Source of the DNA: Ohtaekwangia sp036503775
Lineage (GTDB): Bacteria; Bacteroidota; Bacteroidia; Cytophagales; Cyclobacteriaceae
Reading direction: 5' to 3'
Length of the DNA stretch: 44,570 bases
NCBI GenBank assembly: GCA_036503775.1
Contig: DASXWH010000152.1
Location: forward strand, 1 to 44,570
Shown here: piece after piece, positions 16,900 through 23,648 of the stretch
Position numbering within the stretch: position 1 is the first letter of the stretch
Layout of the letters: every line of letters begins with the position of its first letter
Program-made: the position numbers and the translations under genes
The notes under the pieces: generated by a model
Told to the model about the DNA's origin: nothing
Databases searched by the model: none
The model's input: the letters and a program-made list of their open reading frames with translations, nothing else

Positions 16900-18750
16900 A
16901 TGACGCATTTTACCCGATCGCTTTCCCTTCTGTTTTTCTTCCTCTCTATCCATAGCTTCGCTCAAACTCCGGAAATCTATCCGCCAAACTGGTGGGCCGG
17001 AATGAAACACAGCGAAATCCAACTGCTGGTGAAATCAACAGACCCCCTGTTAAACCAAAGTGAAGTTACTGTTGAAGGTGATGGCGTCACCATCAGTAAT
17101 GTACACCGCCTGGAGAATGGCAAATACCTGGCGATTGACATTGCAATAAGCTCAACAGCAAAGCCTGGTAACGTGATCTGGAAATTCAAATCGGGAAAGA
17201 AGAAAGCCATTGCCGTCAACTGGGCATTGAAAGCACGGTCTAATTCCAGATTTGCACAAGGTGTAACATCATCAGATTTTATCTACCTGCTGATGCCTGA
17301 CAGGTTCAGCAACGGTGATCCAACAAATGACAGAATCAAGGGGATGAAGGATCAATCCCTTGACCGGGATTCTATTTTTCATCGTCATGGAGGCGACCTT
17401 CAGGGCGTTATTAATCACCTGGATTACCTGCAGGATATGGGTGTAACTACCTTGTGGATGACACCCGTATTGGAAAACGATATGCCCCACCGTACGGAAC
17501 ATGGTTATGCCATCACCAATCATTATAAAGTGGATCCACGCCTTGGTGGAAGCGATGCGTACAAAAGACTGAGCCAGGAACTGCACAAGCGAAATATGAA
17601 ACTGATCCAGGATGCGGTGTATAATCACGTAGGACTCTATCATTTTTTCGTACAGGAAAAGCCAACGCACGACTGGCTTCATGAGTGGCCAACGTATACG
17701 AATACCACCTATAAAGATCAACCCTTGTTTGATCCCTACAGATCAAAAGCCGATCAGACCCGCATAAGCGATGGATGGTTCACCCGCATGATGCCCGATT
17801 TAAATCACAGTAATCCATTTGTTGCCAGATTTCTGATTCAGCATGCGATCTGGAGCGTTGAAGAATTTGAAGTGGATGGCTGGCGCATCGATACGTACAT
17901 CTACAACGATCTTGAATTCATGAACCGTTGCAATCAGGCTCTGATTGATGAGTATCCTAATATCACCATGTTTGGAGAAACGTGGGTGCATGGCGTAGCC
18001 AGTCAGGCCTACTTTACACGCAATACGCTTGATGTTCCCTTTAAAAGTAATCTTACCGGTGTTACCGATTTCCAAACCAATATGTATGGGATCACCAGCG
18101 CGGTGAATGAACCATTCGGCTGGACCAACGGAGTGAATAAACTTTACCAGACACTGGCGAATGATTTTGTTTACGAAGACGCTATGAAGAATGTAAACTT
18201 CCTGGACAACCATGATGTGAGCCGGTTCTTCTCGGTAGTAGGAGAAGATGCTGACAAGCAAAAAATAGGTTTGGCCTGGTTGTTAACGGTGAGGGGAATT
18301 CCGCAGATGTATTACGGAACAGAGATACTCATGAAGGGATTCACCAATCCGGATGGATGGGTACGTCTTGACTTTGCTGGCGGATGGCCAACGGATAAAA
18401 CAAACAAATTCACCGCAGCCGGAAGAACAGAAAAAGAAAACGAGGTGTTCGATTGGGTAAAAAGCATTGCCAGTTTCCGGAAGAACTCATCCGCCATTAA
18501 GACGGGTAAGATGATGCAGTTTGTTCCGGAAGATGGTGTATATGTGTACTTCCGGTATGATGACAGCCAGACGATAATGTGCATCATGAATACCAACACA
18601 AAGCCCATGGAGATAGATGCAAAACGTTTCGCTGAAAGAACCAGTGGGTTTACCACAGGCAAGGAAATTGCCACTGAAAAAAACATTTCACTCTCCGACA
18701 AAATCACAATTCGCGAAAAATACCTGATGGTTCTGGAGTTGGGCAAATAG
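16900..18750 (+). CDS. Exported GH13 alpha-amylase (neopullulanase/cyclomaltodextrinase type)
   Basis: The enzyme hydrolyses alpha-1,4-glucans or cyclic and branched maltodextrins, probably in the periplasm. The ATG at 16900 gives a clear signal peptide (MTHFTRSLSLLFFF, cleaved after SFAQ); a TTG at 16858 is in frame but unlikely. Next comes an N-terminal beta-domain like that of cyclomaltodextrinases (about residues 22-115), then the catalytic barrel: DAVYNHVG, GWRIDTY with nucleophile Asp331, FGETW with acid Glu360, and LDNHD with Asp439. A short C-terminal beta-domain ends the 616-residue protein. There is no type IX secretion tail. It is the only amylase in the window and could feed maltose to the GH65 operon. 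SusC/SusD genes are absent. Confidence 0.92.
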   Translation: MTHFTRSLSLLFFFLSIHSFAQTPEIYPPNWWAGMKHSEIQLLVKSTDPLLNQSEVTVEGDGVTISNVHRLENGKYLAIDIAISSTAKPGNVIWKFKSGKKKAIAVNWALKARSNSRFAQGVTSSDFIYLLMPDRFSNGDPTNDRIKGMKDQSLDRDSIFHRHGGDLQGVINHLDYLQDMGVTTLWMTPVLENDMPHRTEHGYAITNHYKVDPRLGGSDAYKRLSQELHKRNMKLIQDAVYNHVGLYHFFVQEKPTHDWLHEWPTYTNTTYKDQPLFDPYRSKADQTRISDGWFTRMMPDLNHSNPFVARFLIQHAIWSVEEFEVDGWRIDTYIYNDLEFMNRCNQALIDEYPNITMFGETWVHGVASQAYFTRNTLDVPFKSNLTGVTDFQTNMYGITSAVNEPFGWTNGVNKLYQTLANDFVYEDAMKNVNFLDNHDVSRFFSVVGEDADKQKIGLAWLLTVRGIPQMYYGTEILMKGFTNPDGWVRLDFAGGWPTDKTNKFTAAGRTEKENEVFDWVKSIASFRKNSSAIKTGKMMQFVPEDGVYVYFRYDDSQTIMCIMNTNTKPMEIDAKRFAERTSGFTTGKEIATEKNISLSDKITIREKYLMVLELGK

Positions 18751-18781
18751 CCTGATTTTTTTATCCTCCTAACATGGATCG

Positions 18782-18814
18782 TTTGTCACATGCTCTAACA
18801 ATGCATGTGACAAA
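18782..18814. terminator. Perfect 12-base stem-loop after the amylase gene
   Basis: TTTGTCACATGC (18782-18793) and GCATGTGACAAA (18803-18814) are perfect inverted repeats around a 9-base loop, starting 31 bases after the amylase stop. No T-run follows on the plus strand, so it is not a classical Rho-independent terminator. It may act as a 3'-end stabiliser, or the GTCACATG/CATGTGAC symmetry may be a protein-binding site. Confidence 0.5.
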
Positions 18815-18930
18815 TACGGATTTAGCTACTCATATCATTCACACCCTCATCAATTCTTTGAAGAAGAAGGTCTGCACCAGTTTCTCCATGAGCAGCCAAG
18901 ACAGAGCTGAGACCACCGTATTTTTTTTAA

Positions 18931-18938
18931 TAGATTTG
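18931..18938 (+). promoter_or_regulatory. -7 promoter element for the lipoprotein gene
   Basis: TAGATTTG matches the Bacteroidetes -7 consensus TAnnTTTG exactly. The -33 position 19 bases upstream (TGAG) is weak. The transcript would start near 18944, about 9 bases before the ATG at 18953. Confidence 0.4.
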
Positions 18939-18952
18939 ATAAACCCTTGTGT

Positions 18953-19786
18953 ATGAAAGACCTCAGCCTTATTGTATTTCTTATTTCCCTTTTGGCCTGC
19001 CAGTCCAGAACAACATCAGATCAGGCCACCGACAGCCTGGCTTCCGATACAGTAACAACCATTTCAGAAACAAATAGTAGCACCCCTGAGGCTTCTGATG
19101 TATATGAAGAAAACGTATCATCATCATCATTTAACACCATCGGCAGAGAAATCCTGGTTTTACCGGGTGTCGAAGTTTATCCGGATTCAACTACGCTGGA
19201 AACCATGGGCGAACGTGCCGTACTGGAGAAGGTCAGGGTGATGGCTGTAACCAACCTTCGTTATCCACCCGGTGATGACCTTTGCAATCAGTTCTTTCGA
19301 TATGAAGTACTCTTTGCAGGAGATGAAGACAGAGGCTGGGTTTCTGGCAAGGACGTATTGATGATCCACATGGATGATAATGCCTATGTCGGGGAATTGG
19401 AATTCAGAGGAAAAAACTACCAGGTATTTTATGGCTATGATGATGGCATTGGTCCGTCTGACACCAATGGCCTCACGGGCTGCAACGCCTATGCTGTGCC
19501 CTACCTGCAGGATACTCACGACAATACGATACGTTTTATTGAGTTCACTGAAACCGGAAACTCCAGCGGACTGATCGAAGTATTCCAGGGCTGGCTAAGC
19601 CTGGTTTCTTCTGAAGGAGGCAGCGCTGCAATATCCACCGTGGATTCCGATGACACCGAAATACGATTCAATGTAGATATCGGTTATCAGGAAGGTGGAG
19701 AAACGGTCATCATACACATTACCGAAAATGAAGGAACGTTAACCGTTTCATCGCTACAAACCGTAGCAGAAGAATCTGGTGATTAA
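18953..19786 (+). CDS. Hypothetical exported lipoprotein with a possible SH3-like domain
   Basis: I do not recognise this 277-residue protein. The ATG at 18953 gives a lipoprotein signal (MKDLSLIVFLISLLACQSRT, lipobox LLAC); a TTG two codons upstream is less likely. A low-complexity Ser/Thr-rich linker follows (to about residue 60), then a region that reads like a bacterial SH3 fold (EILVLPGVEVYPDS, VLEKVRVMAVTN, DRGWVSGKDVLMI; about residues 66-140). A beta-rich C-terminal half ends in TVSSLQTVAEESGD. It stands alone between an amylase and a convergent head-GIN gene, so the context gives no role. The SH3 reading is inference from the WVSGKDV pattern. Confidence 0.7.
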   Translation: MKDLSLIVFLISLLACQSRTTSDQATDSLASDTVTTISETNSSTPEASDVYEENVSSSSFNTIGREILVLPGVEVYPDSTTLETMGERAVLEKVRVMAVTNLRYPPGDDLCNQFFRYEVLFAGDEDRGWVSGKDVLMIHMDDNAYVGELEFRGKNYQVFYGYDDGIGPSDTNGLTGCNAYAVPYLQDTHDNTIRFIEFTETGNSSGLIEVFQGWLSLVSSEGGSAAISTVDSDDTEIRFNVDIGYQEGGETVIIHITENEGTLTVSSLQTVAEESGD

Positions 19787-19824
19787 ACAGAAAGGCCGGT
19801 TATTTCAACCAGCCTCTTTCCTGT
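19787..19824. terminator. Bidirectional terminator-like hairpin between convergent genes
   Basis: Directly after the lipoprotein stop, ACAG-AAAGGCCGGTT pairs with AACCAGCCTCTTTCCTGT around the loop ATTTC, with one mismatch and small bulges. An AT-rich stretch follows on the plus strand. It lies exactly between two convergent genes, as expected for a shared terminator. Confidence 0.6.
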
Positions 19825-19848
19825 AATATTTATTATTCCTATTCCGTA

Positions 19849-20529
19849 TTAATCCGATTTCTTTACCGAGCCTCCACTGCTGGAATCGGTGATTGATTTA
19901 CTGGGGCTTCCGCGATAGCGGATATTTCCCCCACTGCTGGCATGGGCATCCAGGTCCTGGACAACAGTAACCCGTACTGAACCCGCACTGCTGGCATCTG
20001 CTTCTACCTTCTGGGCTTCCAGATCATAGGCATCGACTTCACCGGCACTTGACGCATCCACGGATAACGATTTTGTTTTGCCCTTCAGTTCAATTTCAGC
20101 AGCACTGGAAGCTGATACGGTAACTGTTTCAGTCTCAAGGCCTACCTCAATTGAACCGGCACTGGAAGCACTAATTTCCATATCGGTTGCCTTAATGGCT
20201 CCATCCGAAAAGATATTTCCAGCCGAGCTGGCAGAGAGCTTATCCAGCCTTACGTAGGTTACATACACTTTAGCGTCAATGTTTCCCTTGTAATTGCCGT
20301 CCTTCATATGGACTTTGAGGTAAGATCCTGACACCTCCGTCATTACATTCTCGACTTGCGTTCCGGTAACTTCTACCCGCACACTTTCCTTGTCTCCCTT
20401 TTTCAGGTAGACATCAATACCTTCTGCTACTTTTATTCCGGTAAAGGGAGTGATATTACGCGTTTGAGATTGCTGGGCAAATACCCCACCCGCTATTAAC
20501 ATCAGAAATACGATCACTAAATTCTTCAT
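19849..20529 (-). CDS. Head-GIN domain (DUF2807) exported protein
   Basis: The 226-residue protein starts at the ATG at 20529 (MKNLVIVFLMLIAGGVFAQ, signal peptide), followed by the typical DUF2807 opening ITPFTGIKVAEGIDVYLKKG. The remainder is a beta-helix-like ladder in which SASSAG-type turns recur about every 20 residues: LSASSAGN, ISASSAGS, VSASSAAE, VDASSAGE, ADASSAGS, HASSGGN, DSSSGGS. Such proteins are widespread in Bacteroidota, exported, and of unknown function; an adhesin-like role has been proposed for the family. It has a promoter of its own and is divergent from the TerB-like gene. Confidence 0.88.
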   Translation of the reverse strand: MKNLVIVFLMLIAGGVFAQQSQTRNITPFTGIKVAEGIDVYLKKGDKESVRVEVTGTQVENVMTEVSGSYLKVHMKDGNYKGNIDAKVYVTYVRLDKLSASSAGNIFSDGAIKATDMEISASSAGSIEVGLETETVTVSASSAAEIELKGKTKSLSVDASSAGEVDAYDLEAQKVEADASSAGSVRVTVVQDLDAHASSGGNIRYRGSPSKSITDSSSGGSVKKSD

Positions 20530-20560
20530 AAACAAATCAATTTGCCCTAATGACAGCTCG

Positions 20561-20568
20561 CAAATATA
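20561..20568 (-). promoter_or_regulatory. -7 promoter element for the head-GIN gene
   Basis: On the minus strand TATATTTG matches TAnnTTTG exactly, 31 bases upstream of the ATG at 20529. The expected -33 box (TGTA) is poor. Confidence 0.4.
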
Positions 20569-20601
20569 AGGGTTGCATGCCGGGGATTACATATCAATTT
20601 T

Positions 20602-20632
20602 TTTGTGGATGTACTAAAACATCGTATTTTAC
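20602..20632 (+). promoter_or_regulatory. Promoter for the TerB-like gene
   Basis: TTTG (20602-20605), exactly 19 bases, then TATTTTAC (20625-20632), a partial match to the Bacteroidetes consensus with its last two bases off. The leader to the ATG at 20686 would be about 48 bases. Confidence 0.4.
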
Positions 20633-20685
20633 AGTGAATTTCATAGTTCATTTTTTAAAATTTGTACTTCAAACCAAGAGCTTCT

Positions 20686-21090
20686 ATGATTTTTGACAAA
20701 AAAGCCGAACTAAATGTACTGATCAACCTGGCTGCGAGTGACCGCAAAGTAGCTGATCGTGAATCCAAACTTATCCACATTATTGCTAAAGCAAACGGTA
20801 TCAGCAAAGAAGAAGTTGACCACATGCTTAATAACCCTAAAGCAATCGGGAACATCACCAGCCTGACAAACGATGAAAAATTCGAACACCTCTATTTCCT
20901 GATACAGCTCATGAAAATGGATGGTCAGGTTTTCAGAAGTGAGATCGTTTTCTGCGAAAACATGGCTGAAAAGCTGGGCTTCAAGAAAGGTGTGGTTGCT
21001 GAAATTTCACAGCACGTTTACAGCGATCCTTCGATTACTGCGGATCGTGACATGGTTAAGCAAAAGGCTTTGAAGTTCATCAAAGGATAA
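20686..21090 (+). CDS. Small TerB-like helical protein
   Basis: The 134-residue protein starts at the ATG at 20686 (MIFDKKAELNVLIN); a TTG at 20662 is in frame but lies too near the promoter. It is all-helical, with the TerB-type pattern of acidic residues: NLAASDRKVADRESKLIHIIA in the first half and IQLMKMDGQVFRSEIVFCENM in the second, the two-fold repeat typical of the tellurite-resistance TerB fold, which binds metal through such acids. No other ter genes are present, so tellurite resistance should not be assumed. It is cytoplasmic, monocistronic, and closed by a strong terminator. Confidence 0.75.
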   Translation: MIFDKKAELNVLINLAASDRKVADRESKLIHIIAKANGISKEEVDHMLNNPKAIGNITSLTNDEKFEHLYFLIQLMKMDGQVFRSEIVFCENMAEKLGFKKGVVAEISQHVYSDPSITADRDMVKQKALKFIKG

Positions 21091-21119
21091 GAGAACAAAA
21101 AATATATTTACCTATTCCT

Positions 21120-21153
21120 AACAAGGGTACCTGATGGTACCTTTTGTTTTTTT
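21120..21153 (+). terminator. Rho-independent terminator after the TerB-like gene
   Basis: GGTACC (21126-21131) and GGTACC (21136-21141) form a perfect 6-base stem around loop TGAT. The stem is extended by AACAAG against TTTTGTT with one G-T pair and one bulge, and is followed by a T-rich tract (TTTTGTTTTTTT). It overlaps the stop codon of the convergent TPR gene and may end both transcripts. Confidence 0.8.
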
Positions 21154-22609
21154 ATAGCTTTTGACGGGCATTCTCCAGCTTCCGGTTGATCACCCGGATC
21201 ACTTCATCAAGTTCATTGGCTGTATCTTCCAGCCGCGCCATAATCTGATCTTTATCTTCTGAACTGATGTCCTTCAGTTTGGCCAGCTCAATCAATCCCA
21301 GTATCCGTGCCAATGGTCCCCTTACTTCATGAGCCGTAAAGAAAGCATATTCCACCAGCCGTTGATTCTGAAGCTTGATTTCTTCCGTTCGCTTCTGCAC
21401 CAATTGCTCGAGGTTTTCATTCATGGAATGAATCTCTGTATTCAGTTTCAGCAGATCTTCTTTAGCCCGCAGGTTTGTACGGTTCAGGTAGTAGAATTTA
21501 AATCCAATCATTACCGTAAGAATCAGAATAGCCGTTACCCCTATTATGGCCACATACTGACGCTGTACAATCTTTTTATGAAAGCCTATCTCCTGTTCTT
21601 TACGTTCGAAATCGTATAATATCTGTAGCGCTGACAGCTGCTGTAATTTCTCGCTGTTAAAAATAGTGCGTTCAATGGTGGTAGCCGCCTGAAAATAAAA
21701 AAGTGCAGAATCAAACTGATTCAGTTTACTGTAATACGATGACAAACCCTGATTCGCCAGCATCTCATGACTCTGGCTACCGTACTGCCTGGCTTGCTGC
21801 AGCGACTTCCTGTAGTAATACTGTGCCGAGTCAAACCCACCGGCATGTAAAAAAAGATGGCCAAGGTTCCGGTAAGCACCCATAATTTCAAAGTGATCAT
21901 TAGCCAGTTTTGCGAAGTGAATAGCATCTTTAAAATACGAGGCTGACATCACGTAATTATGTTCATCGGCATATACTTCACCCATGTGCCGGGAGGCATG
22001 TGCCAATCCCAGATCGTTGTGCAGAGCATGGTAACGGGCAAGCGCTTCTTTACAATACCGTTGCGCCTGATCAAACTTTTTCGTTTGCCGATAATAGTCA
22101 ACCAATGATAGTAATGAATTTGCTACCCCGACACTATCCCCCACCGCTCTTTTTAGACGGAGTGATCGCTGAGAAAATTCGTAGAGTTTTTCAACTTCAT
22201 GCTGAGCACTGAAAACCAACGCCAGGTTGTTCAACACTTTACCCTGCCCGGATTTATCTCCGAGCTCTTCAAATAATTTAAGTGCCTGATAACTGTATTC
22301 AGCAGAAAGACTGAACTCGCTTCTGGAATAATAGATCACTCCCAGTATCTTGAGTGATTCAGCCAGTCCTTTTTTATATTGAATATCCCTCGCGAGCGCA
22401 AGTGCTTCTTCAACGAATTTTTCACTATCACGTGGCGACATGATAGCAAAATGGAAGGCCAGTTCATTCAGCGCATCTACCCGTTCTGATGACTTTTCCA
22501 TTCCCGGAATAACACGCAAAAGAGAGTCGGTCTTTGCTTGTTGAGATAAGCCATCCTGAAAAGCCGAACAAAAAAACACCACCAATACTACAGCACACAA
22601 AGATTTCAT
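21152..22609 (-). CDS. TPR sensor-like membrane protein with HisKA domain but no ATPase domain
   Basis: The 485-residue protein has a signal peptide (MKSLCAVVLVVFFCSAFQDG) and about seven tetratricopeptide repeats (residues ~35-310) that should lie in the periplasm. One transmembrane helix follows (about 345-368, YVAIIGVTAILILTVMIGF), then a coiled coil (NLEQLVQKRTEEIKLQNQRL). The final domain resembles a histidine-kinase dimerisation/phosphoacceptor domain: FFTAHEVRGPLARILGLIEL with His427. The protein ends only 58 residues later (RKLENARQKL), so the HATPase domain is absent and no downstream frame restores it. It could accept phosphate from another kinase or act as a dimerising scaffold. 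It lies 31 bases after metF on the same strand. Confidence 0.85.
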   Translation of the reverse strand: MKSLCAVVLVVFFCSAFQDGLSQQAKTDSLLRVIPGMEKSSERVDALNELAFHFAIMSPRDSEKFVEEALALARDIQYKKGLAESLKILGVIYYSRSEFSLSAEYSYQALKLFEELGDKSGQGKVLNNLALVFSAQHEVEKLYEFSQRSLRLKRAVGDSVGVANSLLSLVDYYRQTKKFDQAQRYCKEALARYHALHNDLGLAHASRHMGEVYADEHNYVMSASYFKDAIHFAKLANDHFEIMGAYRNLGHLFLHAGGFDSAQYYYRKSLQQARQYGSQSHEMLANQGLSSYYSKLNQFDSALFYFQAATTIERTIFNSEKLQQLSALQILYDFERKEQEIGFHKKIVQRQYVAIIGVTAILILTVMIGFKFYYLNRTNLRAKEDLLKLNTEIHSMNENLEQLVQKRTEEIKLQNQRLVEYAFFTAHEVRGPLARILGLIELAKLKDISSEDKDQIMARLEDTANELDEVIRVINRKLENARQKL

Positions 22610-22640
22610 TCGAATAGGCGAAATGGGGCAGCAAGATACC

Positions 22641-23597
22641 TTAAAATAATTCTTTTGCTATCCTATAAATTGGGTCAGACTTACCCATGGAATAAAAATG
22701 TAATGTTGGAACACCTTTTTTAACAAGCTCTTTGGATTGTTCAATACACCAGGCTATTCCAACTTCTTTTACAGCATTATTATCCTTACACTTTTCTGCT
22801 TCGTCAGCCAGCGCTTCCGGTATATCAATATGAAATGTTTTAGGTAATATGGTGAGTTGTCCCTTACCGGTCAGAGGCTTTATACCGGGAATGATCGGAA
22901 CGTGAATTCCTGACTCCCGGCATTTATCTACAAAATCAAAATACTTCTGGTTATCGAAGAACATCTGCGTAACGATGTACTCTGCACCCATATCTACCTT
23001 CAACTTGAGGTATTTCATGTCTGTCTTCAGATTGGGTGCATTGAAATGCTTCTCGGGATAGCCGGCAACACCAATACAAAAATTCGTAGGCGCAGCACTC
23101 AACAGGTCGTCATCGATGTAAAGGCCTTTATTCATCTTAACCACCTGCTCCAGCAATTCGGAAGCATACCGGTGTCCATCTGGTTCCGGCACAAATTTCG
23201 ATTCACTCTTGATCGCATCACCCTGTAGCAGGAGTACATTATCAACACCAAGAAAATGAAGATCGATCAATGCGTTCTCCGTTTCTTCCCGACTGAATCC
23301 ACCACAGATAATATGCGGAACGGTATCCACCTTATAATGATTCTGAATGGCAGCACAAATACCGACTGTACCAGGCCTCTTTCGTGTTGTACTTTTTTCC
23401 AGTAAACCTCCCTCTTTCTTCTTAAACACATACTCCTCGCGATGATAGGTAACATCAATAAAGGGTGGTTTAAATTCCATCAACGGATCAATGTTGCCGA
23501 AAAGGTTTTTAATATTCTCGCCTTTCAAAGGCGGAAGTATTTCAATCGTAAAAAGTGTTTTTCCGTTACCGTTTTTGAGGTGATCTACAACCTTCAT
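22641..23597 (-). CDS. metF: 5,10-methylenetetrahydrofolate reductase
   Basis: MetF reduces 5,10-methylene-THF to 5-methyl-THF, the methyl donor for methionine synthase. The 318-residue protein opens with the family signature FTIEILPPLKGENI (catalytic Glu) and shows FIDVTYHRE, PHIICGGFSREETENAL, LLLQGDA for FAD binding, FCIGVAGYPEKH, QMFFDNQKYFDF, and VPIIPGIKPL. It is a normal-length bacterial MetF. It lies 51 bases downstream of the second metH gene and so should be controlled by the SAM riboswitch at the head of the operon. Confidence 0.95.
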   Translation of the reverse strand: MKVVDHLKNGNGKTLFTIEILPPLKGENIKNLFGNIDPLMEFKPPFIDVTYHREEYVFKKKEGGLLEKSTTRKRPGTVGICAAIQNHYKVDTVPHIICGGFSREETENALIDLHFLGVDNVLLLQGDAIKSESKFVPEPDGHRYASELLEQVVKMNKGLYIDDDLLSAAPTNFCIGVAGYPEKHFNAPNLKTDMKYLKLKVDMGAEYIVTQMFFDNQKYFDFVDKCRESGIHVPIIPGIKPLTGKGQLTILPKTFHIDIPEALADEAEKCKDNNAVKEVGIAWCIEQSKELVKKGVPTLHFYSMGKSDPIYRIAKELF

Positions 23598-23648
23598 TTT
23601 TGATTGCGTTTTATGTAGGTATTAAAGGTTAGTCGAAATTTACGAAGA

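Noticed and set aside
17272..17721. Long antisense open frame inside the amylase gene
   Set aside because: It is a shadow of the GH13 coding frame, with no motif, promoter or ribosome site of its own.
18774..18956. A 60-codon open frame (MDRLSHALTM...) after the amylase, overlapping the lipoprotein start by ATGA
   Set aside because: It contains the 12-base hairpin and the lipoprotein -7 box, its composition is not protein-like, and I see no ribosome site.
20686..21090. Tellurite resistance function for the TerB-like protein
   Set aside because: No terC, terD or other ter genes are nearby; TerB folds occur in many unrelated settings.
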